In this document: positions 31,220 to 42,403 of the stretch, piece after piece
Numbering within the stretch: position 1 is the first letter of the stretch
How the letters are laid out: each line of letters opens with the position of its first letter
Origin: Nothophoma quercina
Lineage: Eukaryota > Ascomycota > Dothideomycetes > Pleosporales > Didymellaceae
NCBI GenBank assembly: GCA_021642125.1
Contig: JAKIXB010000041.1
Span: forward strand, 1-64,000
Length of the DNA: 64,000 nucleotides
Direction of reading: 5' to 3'
Made by a program: the position numbers and the translations under genes
Notes under the pieces: model-generated
What the model was told of the DNA's origin: nothing
The model's input: only the letters and a program-made list of their open reading frames with translations
Database searches by the model: none

Positions 31220-32037
31220 ACGGTCACGCAAAGATTGTCGAGCTTAGGAAGTATTCGCCTGAAAATCAGCCAAAAATAGTGAATCAGAAATTATATTCCT
31301 CGCAACACGACTACGTTCCCCGATGTAGATGGAATGAAGTCGACGGGTCTAGGGATGTGGAGGACCGTCGTGATAGCCGCCCGCGTCTTGGGTTCTCTTG
31401 TGCACTTGAGCTGTCTCTAAGAAGTACTTTTTCCGCTACATAGAGTGTATATTGAGGCTGTCCCCGCAAAATCGGAGCTTCACCGAGTCGTGATTGCGGG
31501 GCCCCGGAGTTGTGACCTAGCGGGTATAGAAATAGCCTCGCGACTAGCTCGTTCGAGCAGGTACTTGGTCATTGTGACAACTCTTTTCTCTCCTCTCAAT
31601 TTCCTACACCTCTCTGAGTTAATGATATGTAAACCGCTGGAGTCGATCGGTGGCGACTGGTCGATTTATCTGGAGATAGCAGCCATGCAGCAAACACGTG
31701 CTGTCTCCCAAAACCTCCGGAGCGATCGCCGACGCGACGACCCGTCGGGGCAGAATGCGAACATGTTATGAAGCATTGATTAAACACCTCGTACAGTGAT
31801 ATAGTACAAAGTCCGGGGTGCAGGTCATACGCTTGTACTTCTCAAAGCAGAACATGATCCGCATCGCACTCACTCTCGTGATGCTTGCAAGCATGATGCT
31901 CGACTGCTCTCCGGACGATAGTAGTGGAAGTATCCAAACCCTGGCTCGAAGATCAGCAGTATAAAGATCGAAGATCGCCTCCCTGAAGGCAACCAGGACA
32001 GAGCATCACTCCTCTTCATCTACTCATTGTACTCACA
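31220..32037. other. Intergenic region, promoter of the alpha-galactosidase gene
   Basis: About 820 bases without a supported gene. CCGGGG at 31813-31818 matches the SYGGRG consensus for the carbon-repression factor CreA/CRE1, reasonable for a glycosidase promoter but short enough to occur by chance. Confidence 0.4.
31959..31965 (+). promoter_or_regulatory. TATA box upstream of alpha-galactosidase
   Basis: tataaag, about 75 bases before the ATG at 32038, in gcagtataaagatcg. Good sequence and spacing for a fungal core promoter. Confidence 0.5.
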
Positions 32038-33749
32038 ATGGTCGGTCCCAACCTTGCTCTGCTCTCCCTATCGGGCGCTGCTCTTGCAACAGCACAATCA
32101 TTTCAGTCTACTCCGGTCCTCGGCTGGAACTCCTACAATCAGGTTGCCTGCAGTCCCACACAAGACGGCATCACGAAGGCCATCAATGCACTCGCTGACC
32201 GCGGGTTTGTTGCTGCAGGCTACAATTACTTCCAGGTCGATTGCGGTTGGGCAGCCCGTGATGGCCAGCGCAATGCTACTACAGGAGCATTGAGGGTCGA
32301 CACAAATGCGTTCCCGAACGGACTCAAGCCGCTGAGCGATTTGGCGAGGAGCAAGGGCATGAAATGGACTATGTATTCCGATGCCGGTGTGAGGATGTGC
32401 GATACGCAAGTGCCGAGTCCGGTGTTGGGAAGTTTGGGGCACGAGGCTGCTGATGCCGAGTTCTTCAAGAGTCTCAACACCGAGTATGTCAAGTGCAAGT
32501 TCCGCCCTGATCTGTTGTTTTCGGGGCTTCGACTGACCAGGTCACAGACGACAATTGCTATGTTGATGGACCCAACGCAGATCAGAATGCTCCCAAGGAC
32601 GCGAGAACTGACTTCGCTTCGCGCTTTGGTGTGATGTGGAAGGAGCTACAGCGAGTTGGCATCCCTGGTATGCTGGTTTGCCAATGGGGTACTCCTTTCT
32701 CGACTTCTGGAGGTCTGCAAGGTCCCAAAGACTGGACCCAGGGTATCTCGACATCGTTTCGTCTCTCGGACGACATCGCCCAAGGCTGGGGCAATGTATA
32801 CCGCATCTACAACCAGGCTGTTCACATCGCTGCATCTGGTGTCGTTGGCCCCGGGCACATCGCCGATGCCGATTTGCTCGAGGTCGGCAACCAGGGTATG
32901 ACCTTCGATGAGCAGGCTACCCATTTCGCAGCGTGGGCCATGCTCAAGTCTGCCTTGATGGTGTCGACGGACGTGGCCGCTCTCTCTGATGCCACGGTCA
33001 AGGTTTTGCAGAACAAGGATCTGCTCGCCATCAACCAGGACTCAGCCGTCAAGCCTATTACGCTCAAGCAACGCTGGACTTCTGACCGCGACCTCTGGTC
33101 CGGCGACCTAGCCAATGGTGACGTCGCAGTCCTAGTCGTCGATCTCAGCAACAAAGCCCGCAGCCTTTCCGTGCAGCTCTCCTCTCTGGGCATCCAATCC
33201 GCTACCATCAAAGACCTCTGGACCGGCACCACCACCCAAAACGCCGCCTCCTTCTCCAAGCAAGTCAATGCTCGCGGCTCCCTCGCTTTGCGCCTCTCAA
33301 ACATCAAGCGTACCTCGACCACTACAAACTACAACTACATCTCCGCCTCGACCGGCTCGCTCGCTGCCGGCGCAAACATCCAGTCCTGCTCAGGATGTAC
33401 CTCGACCAACAAGGTCGGCAACGTAGGCGGTCCTTCGAACGGCGCTCTCACGCTGTCGAATATCCGCACATCTCAAGCCACACAGGTCGTGCGCTTCGAC
33501 TACGTAAACGGTGAGGTCGGATACTTGGGCGGCAGCAACAATGAGCGTCTGGCAAGTATCAGTGTAAATGGTGGCGCGGCACAGACGGTGAGCTTTCCGT
33601 TGACAGGGTATAGCTGGGATAAGGATGTGCTGAAGAGCTATGCTGTTGAATTGAGTGGATTTAGCACGACGGGTGCCAATAGCATCGTCATTAAGGGTGT
33701 GGGAAGCGCGTATGCCCCGGATTTCGATAGGGTTGGTGTTGTCGCTTAG
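32038..33749 (+). CDS. Secreted alpha-galactosidase, GH27, with C-terminal CBM35-like domain
   Basis: Two exons (32038-32494, 32548-33749) give 552 residues. A signal peptide (LALLSLSGAALATA) precedes the GH27 barrel: VLGWNSYNQ, YFQVDCGWAARDG, GMKWTMYSDAG. The nucleophile motif VKYDNC (Asp154) is formed only if the intron 32495-32547 is spliced with a GC donor (GCAAGT..CACAG). RLSDDI supplies the probable acid/base aspartate; LLAINQDS is the typical barrel end. After a beta-sandwich (~300-420), the last ~130 residues (NIQSCSGCTSTNKVGN, VRFDYVNGEVGYLGG, PDFDRVGVV) look like a CBM35-type carbohydrate-binding module. The enzyme removes terminal alpha-galactose from galactomannan or raffinose-type sugars outside the cell. 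The second residues in the Cys-rich turns fit disulfides. Confidence 0.9.
32495..32547 (+). other. GC-AG intron in alpha-galactosidase
   Basis: 53-bp intron with the donor T|GCAAGT, the normal consensus except for C at +2, and acceptor CACAG. Removing it gives EYVKYDNCYVDG, the GH27 catalytic motif. A GT donor four codons earlier (GAGTAT|GTCAAG, with acceptor ACCAG) also keeps the frame but yields EYVTDDNC and loses the conserved Lys-Tyr. Confidence 0.75.
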
Positions 33750-33962
33750 GTAGCTTCTCAGCGGTGCGGTCTGATAGAAAGCCGATTTTGTAGTGCTGCG
33801 ATGGATGAATCATCATCCCATCGGGCCATTACTGGACTCAAAAACTTTCGTGAGAATGTAATTATTTCTGACGCCGTTCTATGGATGTGAGAGCTTGTTC
33901 CAGCAGACCTCGACGAAGATGACAGACACAAACCCAAGTGACGCTCGTGATGACGATTCATT

Positions 33963-36238
33963 CTAGTAGAATCTGCACGCCTCCAACCGCTCTGCAAGTG
34001 CCAGAATAACGGCATAGAGAAACTGACCGACCACAAAGCAAATCGTAGCGATATTGATGGCAGTGGAGGTCTTCTGGGGGTCCTTCGTAAGGAACCAGTA
34101 TAACAGAGCCAGCAAGAAAGCAATGAACACGATGAACAACTCGCAAGTCAGAAGAAACTTGAAATCAAAACTCTCCTTGAACTCCAGCCTATATCCTCCA
34201 GGGAAGCCGTTATTCGGTACGTATGCCAATTTGCCCTTACGTTTAGGACATCTTTCGAGACACTGCTCATCAAGCAGTTCCGTGCCGTCTTCTGCGCGAT
34301 GAATAGAACTTGATGGACGGAGATAGAGGTGAGTCAGTTGAGCTTCGTGTAGTAGTAGACCAGGATTGGGCGTTTGTGGGTGCCAGCAGAACTCATACAC
34401 GGACCCAGCATCGTTTGGATCCGGCAACGACGCAGCAAGATTTTGAGGATCCGAAATTACCCGCACATTGGACTCGTTGAAGAGCTCGTAGTGTACGGGA
34501 CTCAAGGACCTGACAGAAAAGATTGCGCGCCAAAGCCCGCGTTGCTTACGATATTCCTTGTTGAGTGCCTTGGCAAGCTGGTAGTCGTTTCTAAGATCAT
34601 TCGTTTCGATAGCGAATTGCTTCTTGCCAGACAGACCATCGGGAATGATGATGTGCAAGTAGCATCTTGCGGCCTCGAGGTCCACCAACTCAATGCCGTT
34701 CCCAGAATCACCAGACCCACCACCACTACCACCGCCATCACCGTCGCGATCGTTCCCACTGCTGGAGCCCTGATCGTTTCCATCTCTGGTATTGTGGGTT
34801 TCATTTGTACTGGCGTTCCCGCTCCCAGACGCTCCGTCTGCTGTTTGACTTGCTGAAGTGGAGCTGGTTTGGAATGCAGAATTTGATCGGGGTGCTCCAC
34901 CGCTGCAGCTTCTAACCGGTATCTGGTTGGGATCATTTGGTGCTACTGGTAACCGTGAACGGGACGCAGGAGTAGTCTCGTCACGAAACCATGGGATGAT
35001 GCTGGAAAGCAAGTCGCACCAATGTCCATACGCAGCTCTTATAGTGGCAACAAGCACCGGGAGATACGGGACCAGCTGTCTTATGGACGGTAAGGACGAG
35101 GTAGCTGCAGCATACGGTGACGGGTAGGCAGCGTGGCGAAAACATGCAGTCCAGAACACTAAGAAATAACCCAGGATTATCGATGCCGCCAATAACCCAT
35201 TTTGAACCCACCCAATTGGGTCGATACAGGCGGAGATAGGATACCAAGTAAGGACATTGCAGAGAACGAAGAATGTTAGCAATATCGATAAACCAGTCAG
35301 AGAATAGCCCTCTTCGATATGGATACCCCAGCGTATTGCATCATATTCATGCGAGAAGTCGATCAGCTTGGGGATGCTGTTTAGAACTGACGCACTATTC
35401 GTGTTTGTCTGCTGCTGTGGCCTTGCAAGCAGCGCCACAAGCTGATCAGAAGGGAAGGGAGGTACACATGGCGCTGGCCGTGGCGAGAAGTCGTACTCTC
35501 CGCAGCCATCTGGGGGAACAGCTGCCGAATTAGCAACTGTAAGGTCAGGCCCTTGACCGGCGAACTGTGGTGTGTCAGAATCGACACACATCCCGCAGCT
35601 TGGGCTCCTATATCGGACATACCTCGATGTAGTGTAGGCCTTTAATTATGAAGAGTGTCCTCGTCCAACCGCGAGTGCGTTTGTAGAGGGACCTGATCTC
35701 CTCGAAAAACTCGGCATCATTGCGGGCACCGTGGAGTACTATAGTGCGTAGCAAGGGACGAGCGTTTGGTCCGTGAAGGTATACGAAGAGCTTCGCGTCA
35801 GGGGGATTAGAAACAGATAGCGCAGTTGATTTCTCGTCAAGGGTACTGTGTGGCTGGCTAAGGTCGCGCGGAAGGGAAGACTTAGAGACTGGAAAGGTCG
35901 CATTGGAAAGCTCCTGCTCAGCCTCCTTATCCGATATTACCCAAGCGATGAAATCAGGAAACGAACTCAGAGAGCTTCTGCGAAGCCACTGATTCAGCTT
36001 GGTGACTGAGAAAGTGAATGCAGTGGGAAGACATTTGTGTGCAATATGTGAGAAGTCCTGGAGTGAGTCTCTAACGTTGTGGTCAGCGGGAAACACGCTG
36101 ATGGCTGGCTGTAACCTACTTGCGAATACCCGCTCCAGCGCGCTTTCGTTGTCTTGGAGTTCTGAAAGTCTCTCTTGCTGACGCCACAGGAGGGGGTGAG
36201 TCTTGCAGTCGAATCGTACCAGAAGATAGCAGTTTCAT
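33963..36238 (-). CDS. Multi-pass membrane protein of unknown function
   Basis: The main 3' exon (35564-33963) and the middle exon join across a 58-bp intron at 35565-35622 (GTATGT..CCACAG), giving LHYIE/FAGQGPD. The 5' end is uncertain: in the middle exon's frame there is no ATG before a stop at 36237. My best model is an ATG at 36238 with a 19-nt exon and an intron at 36174-36219 (GTACGA..GCAAG), giving 723 residues that begin MKLLSSERLSELQ. Membrane segments: LTGLSILLTFFVLCNVLTW and GLLAASIILGYFLVFWTACF in the middle, and LLTCELFIVFIAFLLALLYW and INIATICFVVGQFLYAVILAL at the C-terminus. Between the pairs lies a Ser/Asn-rich and Gly/Asp-rich linker (DGDGGGSGGGSGDSGNG). No family is recognised; the cytosolic N-terminus is helical. 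Confidence 0.65.
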
Positions 36239-37016
36239 GGTGGGGGAGCGTCGAGAAGTCAAGTATTGTCGTTGTTCAATTCTCCACAGCTAGACGCGAA
36301 ATGCCCCGGCAGGCCGTGAATATGGGGATGGTAGGGTATGAGCAAAGTTGACAGATGGGGTCGGCTGACAAGTGTGTGGCTATGCTGAAGCTGCCTGAAG
36401 GACGGCGAACCGGTTTGGGACACCGAGGACTTGCGCCTTGCGGGTTGTGCGCCCATTGAAGCCAAATCAGACGCATTGCTTGTCCACCCGGGTTGAGCGG
36501 TAGCGTCGCCGACTCTTGATTTGTGAAGTGGCTGCGTTTAGGGTTGTCCTAGAGCAGCAAGTTCGGTTGCAGGACGCCTTGCAGCCTGAGCTAGACGCTT
36601 AGCTCGACCTAAGAACTGTGAATCCATCGTGCAGTGAGGCTCGCTACCCTCCATCTGCATGTTTCTTGTGGATTTCACACAAATGGTGTGGGCAAGTGCG
36701 CCTCTAGGATCTAGTATGGTCATTGAATGCATGACGCATGACGGCATAAGGCTATGTGAACACAGCAAGTCTAGAGGATCTCGGTAACCTGCACTTCTAT
36801 TGCTAGCGAAAGCAGAATCTCAACGTCCGCTGTAATCGTGGAGGAGAATGCCAAAGCCGAGCGAGTTAAATAAGACGTAGGATCTCATTACATTCACAAC
36901 GGATTGACCAGCCTTAACGCCATTTGACCTAGGCCATCGGCCCTTGCGTTCCTCTACCCATCCCGTAACGCCAACGCCAACAATGCTCGCCCAACTATGC
37001 ATCTCGTCTATGATGC
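36239..37016. other. Intergenic region
   Basis: About 780 bases. Two overlapping minus-strand frames at 36259-36476 could include an upstream exon of the membrane-protein gene, but I could not join them convincingly. Otherwise nothing recognised. Confidence 0.35.
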
Positions 37017-39736
37017 TCAATCCTCATCATCAGGGTCCCTCCTCTTCCTCTGCTTCTCATTCGCCGCCTGCATCTTGCCCAGCACCGTCTTACTCTTCGC
37101 ACTAGCCTCGACCTGTTCCGCACGACTCAAACTACTATAGAAGGACCTGACCTTCTCATGCGCCATAATCTTCCTCGGATCGAATCTCAGAATCTGCAAG
37201 CCCTCCATACTCGTTGCACGCGAAAGCGCAACATACGCCTGTCCCTTTTCGAACACGCGACCAAGATCGACGCGCACGCGCTCGAGTGTTTGACCTTGCG
37301 CCTTGTGAATTGATAGAGCCCAGGCGAGGATAAGCGGGATTTGGGATCGACTTGCTTGGACTTCGCCGTTGGGGAGCTCGACTTTCCAGTCTTCGCGTTT
37401 GCAGAGGAGATCGCGCGTTGTGCCGTCGGCAATGGCGAAGCGGATGAGAGGGAAGACCTGTGCAGTGTTGAGGCCCAGAACTGTCTTGGCCATCTCGGTC
37501 TTCATCTGAGCTTCCGTGATGTTGCCCTCAAGCATGTCCTCCTCGTTCTCTTTCCAGAAGGTAAATTGTTGTTCTGTCATGAAGCCAATGACCTTTCCAA
37601 GAGAGCCGTTCACGAGGGTGTCGTCCATGTTCTTGACCAGCATGACCTGGGCGCCCTTCTTCAGGTGAACAACTTCAGGAACCATGCAATTCTGAAGCAG
37701 CCTGTCGCGTTGCTCTTTGTTTGTGATTGTGCCACCATCTCGTGCTTCAAAGCTGAATATGTCGCCGTGTAATTGTTGCATACGCAGGTTGTTTGCGCGA
37801 TCAACTTCCATACGGGTAGGAAATAGTTCTGTGGCTTCGATGTTGCCCTCCGATGCAGGTAGAGGCCGATCTAATCTCCTGAAGTTCGCAATCGACTCGT
37901 TCGACATCCGTCCCTCACGCATCTCATTCAGCATACCTGCAAAGACGGGGTCCTTCTGACGAAAGACGTGAGTAAGTCCAATTGTGTGCTCGATGGATGT
38001 ATTCCAGGTTCCGGCATCGAATGCAAACTTCGAGGGTTTGCCGAACTCAGGCACGGGTGGTAATTGGAAGAAATCACCAGTGATGACAAGCTGAATGCCA
38101 CCGAACGGTCTGCCGTTGTTTCGAATAGTACGAGCAATCTGTTCCAGTTTGTCGAAAAGATCGCCGTCGACCATTGAGACTTCGTCCATGATCAAGACCT
38201 TGGTGCGCATCCACCGTTGCTTAGCCTTGGCGTTCCGTCTGATCTTCTTCACGAGGTCTTCCGCTGGTTCTTTGCCGAGACCAATGCCGGCAAAGCTGTG
38301 TATTGTGACACCACCAATGTTGCACGCCGCCAAACCTGTGGATGCTGTTACGGCGACTCGATCCGGCTCACGAATAAATTTCTTTCGTAATCCAGAGATA
38401 ATCTCCCGCAGCAGAACGGATTTACCAGTACCTGCGAGGGATTAGCAAAACACATTGATGCGACTCTGCCCAATGACGTACCAGCAGAACCTGTGAAGAA
38501 GACGCTCTTCTTGTGCTGTATAACCAGGTCCAAAACGTTCTTCTGCTCATCACTCAAGAACATCTTTGCGATCACATTCTTCTTTTTCTTCTTAACGTTT
38601 TCTGTGTCATCGACACTTTCAGCGACCTTTGCCTTGTGTTGCTCCCTCAACGTCTTCTGCTGCAGCTTGATGGCGCTTGCAGTTGTGTTCCACGGGTACT
38701 GCGACTTCGACGAGTTCTTTGGCAACGGTGTAAAAGTACTTTCAGTCGTTATGGCGGCCGATTTCCGCTTCTTGCTTGCTGTTAGGTCTTCCTCTGGCTC
38801 TGGCGTGAGTTGCTGCTTAGGCTGGGTCTGCTGCTGTGACCATGGTAGTGCGCGTCGTTTGCTCTTCGGTGGTTGTGGCTTAGGTGGTGTTTTAAAATGA
38901 TCGACCGGGGACGATGACCATGGGATGGGCTGGCTGCTATTCAGTTCAATCTTTGGTTGCACGGACTGCGGTCGTGACGAATATCCAGAGTCCTTAGTAG
39001 CTGTTGGCGATACAGGCGGAAGCTTTGGATATGCAACAGTGCCTTTTGTTGCAGGATCCTCGATGTCCAAGTCGATGTCACTGTCGAAGTCATCCTCGTC
39101 AAATAGTGCCGTCGCTAGCCCACCGCTGTTACTCCTCGATGGCGTACGGTACGTAGGGAAGTCGTTCTCTTTCTCCATCTCAGAGATGTTGAGCGTGGGG
39201 TACTCGAGCATGTCCTCATGCGAACTCCATGACTTTGCTAGTCCACTTGACGTTCGTTTCGTCCCATGCGATACCTGAGCTGGCGATCGTTGTACCCCCG
39301 CAGCATTCTTCTTAGCAATGTTGTTGGCGCCGAATGCGGTTGGACGCGTCCCTGGTCTTGTTGTAGTCTCTGCGCGGTTCAATGCGTTGACGAGCGACGG
39401 CTGCTTGTAGGCGGGGTTCGAGGAGGCGGGAACGGCGGCGGCAGCGACGGCATTGTGGTTCTGCACGGCTTGCTTGAACATGTTCGAGGTGGCGTATGGC
39501 TTCGCGGCGAGGTAGCCGTAGTAATGGCAAGGAGTGGGGGCGTCTTGTTGTGACCGCCTAGGCGAAGTCGAGAGGCGTACACGAGGAAGGTGCGCGCGCA
39601 GAAGTGGAAGCTGCGGCCCCTTCGCAGAGAACAATCGTAGCGACGCACCCAGTCTTGTGAAAGTGTAAAGCATACAGCAAAGGAAAGAGGCGACGAGAAA
39701 GGGAAGTGCTAAAGCGAGTGTATCGAGAGTGTACAT
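37017..39736 (-). CDS. pif1: PIF1-family ATP-dependent DNA helicase
   Basis: Two exons (39736-38482, 38431-37017) with a 50-bp intron at 38432-38481 give 889 residues. The intron falls inside Walker A: GSAG/TGKS (416-423) exists only after splicing. Downstream are the helicase motifs: VTASTGLAACNIGG (Ia), the PIF1 signature DLVKKIRRNAKAKQRW with LIMDEVSM (II), VITGDFFQLPP (III), VFRQKDP (IV), and WALSIHKAQGQTLERV with QAYVALSRAT (V-VI). Pif1 unwinds 5' to 3', removes telomerase and resolves G-quadruplexes, in both nucleus and mitochondria. The N-terminal 400 residues are disordered with poly-Gln/Pro and acidic patches. The first Met gives a hydrophobic start; Met22 (MLYTFTRLGASLRLF...LRAHLPRVRLST) opens a very typical mitochondrial presequence, so the true start may be there (39673). 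The C-terminal KQRKRRDP is a possible NLS. Confidence 0.94.
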
Positions 39737-40704
39737 GTGGTGATGGTCGGACCCACTCTACGCGTAGACGCGACTCGCGATTTCTGTTCGGTGGCGCCCC
39801 ACGTGACGCGGACCTGCCTCGGTCGCCTTAAGGCAACTACAGGGAAAGCCGTTGATCATAAGGTTCGCAAAGGTTACTGCACCGCCTTGTTGCAGGCAAC
39901 ATTGCAGTAAACATCCCACTAAGGTTGAGATATGTACGGAGAGCGTGCGTGCGAGACGTGGGTAGGGCAGAAGCTTTCAAGCCAGGCACCTGGATCAATG
40001 GGATTTTCCAGAGAAGAGTAATACATCTGGGATTTGGATCTTGTTGTTTCTTTCATTCTGAGCTGCTTCAAGGGCTCTACAAGCACGAATAAGCCATCTC
40101 CATACCTCACAGTCTATCCGCCTACTAATCGACCGCCACAACTGAGCGTACGCTTTTAGGTCATCAATCATTAGGAATGCAGGGAAAGTCATTAGATCAA
40201 GTAAATCATGTCGATAGGAGATTACGGCCGTAACAATTCGCTCAGACAACAGATATGGGTATGCAACGGGGACGCCACGCAAGAATCCCACATGCTTTTT
40301 CAGAAGTCAAATGAAATCGGAATATAGGATCGACATCAACTTAGATAGAGAAGAGATCGTGAAAGGCAATTGCCCACCATAACGAGAGCAATGCAGTGTA
40401 AGGAAATCCATTGAGCAACGACAGTAGCCCATTTGAACATGTCCAACGAGACAGTCCGCCAAGTTGGACAGTAGAGAAACGTACAGGGGGTAGTCGCACT
40501 GAGAACCAAAACAGAGTTTGCCAGACAGAATAGCACACCGCTCGCCACGTCTTGACCAAATGCAGTCTCCTTGTAAGGACATGATAGATAGCAGATAGGA
40601 GGATGCAGATCGACGCTAATCAAGAAGTGCCTTGTAAGCAACCAGGCATGTTGAGAATAGAGGCTGAACGATGCGAAACATGACAAAGGCGGGAGGGAAG
40701 GGAT
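39737..40704. other. Spacer between pif1 and the Pub1-like gene
   Basis: About 970 bases: promoter of pif1 (minus strand) and 3' flank of the Pub1-like gene. It includes doubtful minus-strand frames, listed separately. Confidence 0.4.
39995..40686 (-). pseudogene. Possible remnant of a small membrane protein gene
   Basis: Two minus-strand blocks look protein-like. At 40686-40336 there is a hydrophobic 116-codon frame (SGVLFCLANSVLVLSATTP, WATVVAQWISLHCIALVMVG). At 40291-39995 there is a 98-codon frame (VPVAYPYLLSERIVTAVISY, SRRIDCEVWRWLIRACRALE). They are in different phases with a short gap and no clean splice join. They could be a decayed gene, exons I failed to connect, or part of the long 3' UTR of the upstream gene. 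No family recognised. Confidence 0.22.
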
Positions 40705-42403
40705 TTAGCCCTGGTAGCCGCCAAAGCCGTTTTGGTTGAAGCCGCTCTGGCCGGGCTGACCCCATTGCTGCTGGGGAGCAGGAGCGCCACGACCGTAGCC
40801 ACCAGCACTACCGGGCTGCATCTGCTGGTAGTTCATGCCAGGACCCCCAAAGCCGGCTTGTTGCTGGGCAAAGGGTTGTCCGCCGGGGCTGGGTCCTGCC
40901 CGCGCATTAGATTGTGATTTTCGGTATTGTAGCTTCCTCCGGTGCCGCTCACCTGAAGGTGACATGGGACCACCTGGTCCGCCACCATACTGAGGGAAGT
41001 ACGCGCTGGGCGTTTGAGCGTAAGCTGGGCTAGGACCTGCAGGAGAGTAGCCTTCAAATTGGCCGGTTGGCGGGCGATCTTTGCCCCACTAGAACGAAGA
41101 GTAAGCAACAGAAAGGAAACAAAGGAATCGACTCAACCTACGCTGCACTTCAGAGGACGACCGTTGACGTTGTACCCGTTGAGCTGGCAGATGGCCATGG
41201 CAGCATTCTCGTGGGTGTCCATCTTGATGAAAGCGAAACCACGGTCAGACTGGAAACGAGTCTCGGTAACATAACCAAAGTTTTGGAAGAGAGGAACGAG
41301 ATCAGACTGCGAAGTGTAAGGGGTGAGGTTGCCAACGTAGCAGGTTGTCTGCCACTGAGGAGTCTGGGCAACGACCATGTCGTAGCTCTGCACTCCGTGG
41401 GTAGGGAAGTGGTGATGACCGAAAGGAGTTGTTGGGGTCATGCCCATTGAGGCCATTGCCTGCTGCTGCGAAATGGAAGGCTGGCCCTTCTGGTTTGCCC
41501 AGTTGCAGCGAATAGCACGGGAGCCGAGCCACTCTCCGTCCATGGAGCTAAGCGCACGCTCGGCATCAGAACGATCACGGAAGGCAACGAAGCCGTATCC
41601 GCGAGACCTGCCGGTTTTCATGTCCCACATAACGCGAGCCTCGGAGACAGGGCCGAAGGTGGAAAAGGCCTGGAGAAGCACTTCGTCGTTGACCTCGTTC
41701 GACAAGTCACCAACGAAGATGTGGAAGTGGTTCGAGGTGTCCTCCTTCGCCGTGTTGTTTGACTGGTAGGCCCAGTTCACACGGATTTCCTAATTGCAGT
41801 CAGGATCAACTTCAGAGCAAAGCCTTATGTGACCACTTACGTTGTTGTGGATACGACGGCCGTTGAGGGTCTGCATGCCACGCTCGGCAGCACCAGGGTC
41901 ATCGTACTCGACAAATCCGTAGTTGAAACCCTATAGGCCAACAGGTTAGCCAGAGTATTCGAGGTCGCATAGACAAGGCTGAAGCCAAGTTGGAGCGAGG
42001 TTCCAGCGGAGAGGCTTACAGATGGAGAGCTGGCGGTCTTATCGGGGATGATCTTAACGCTCTGGACGTGGCCAGTGGTCTCGAAGATCTGACGCAAAAC
42101 GTCCTCCGTGACACGGGGATCAAGTCCACCGACGTACAGCGCCCTCTTGTTCGGCTCGGGCGCAGCACGGCGCGGAGTGTAGCCAGCACCTCCAGCGCTA
42201 GTAGGAGACATGACACCCCCAGACATGGGCGAACTGATTGCAGTTGGGATGGGGTTGGTATTCTGCGGGATGATTACGGGGGCGAGCGCAGGAGGAGGCA
42301 TGTGCTGCTGAGGGTTGCCCTGCTGGCCGTCGTAGCCAGGAGGACCACCAGCAGATGGCGGTGGGGGAGGCAGGTTGCTGCCAGGAGGTGCAGAGTCGGC
42401 CAT
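40705..42403 (-). CDS. pub1: Three-RRM poly(A)-binding-type RNA-binding protein, Pub1/TIA1-like
   Basis: Five exons (42403-42020, 41930-41841, 41789-41142, 41088-40953, 40895-40705) give 482 residues. After a Pro-rich N-terminus come three RRMs. RRM1 has RALYVGGLDPRVTED as RNP2 and FNYGFVEYDD as RNP1. RRM2 has FHIFVGDLSNEV and GRSRGYGFVAFRD. RRM3 has TTCYVGNLTPYT and DRGFAFIKMD. The tail is Gln/Gly/Pro-rich (FNQNGFGGYQG) and prion-like. This is the layout of yeast Pub1 and animal TIA1, which bind U-rich mRNA, stabilise transcripts and enter stress granules. Introns are 89, 51, 53 and 57 bp. The last intron (40896-40952) has GTGAGC..GGCAG ends and keeps the frame whether spliced or not (retained form 501 residues). 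It is divergent from the acidic protein at 43281. Confidence 0.92.
40896..40952 (-). other. Frame-preserving 57-nt intron in the Pub1-like gene
   Basis: GTGAGC donor, a CTAATG branch-like site and a GGCAG acceptor. Length is a multiple of three and there is no stop inside. Retention adds a 19-residue basic segment, ERHRRKLQYRKSQSNARAG, within the Gly/Pro tail after RRM3. Confidence 0.65.

Noticed and set aside
35565..35622. Start of the membrane protein at MCVDSDTPQ
   Set aside because: That Met lies inside a 58-bp intron with good GTATGT and CCACAG ends; splicing links two well-formed coding exons instead.
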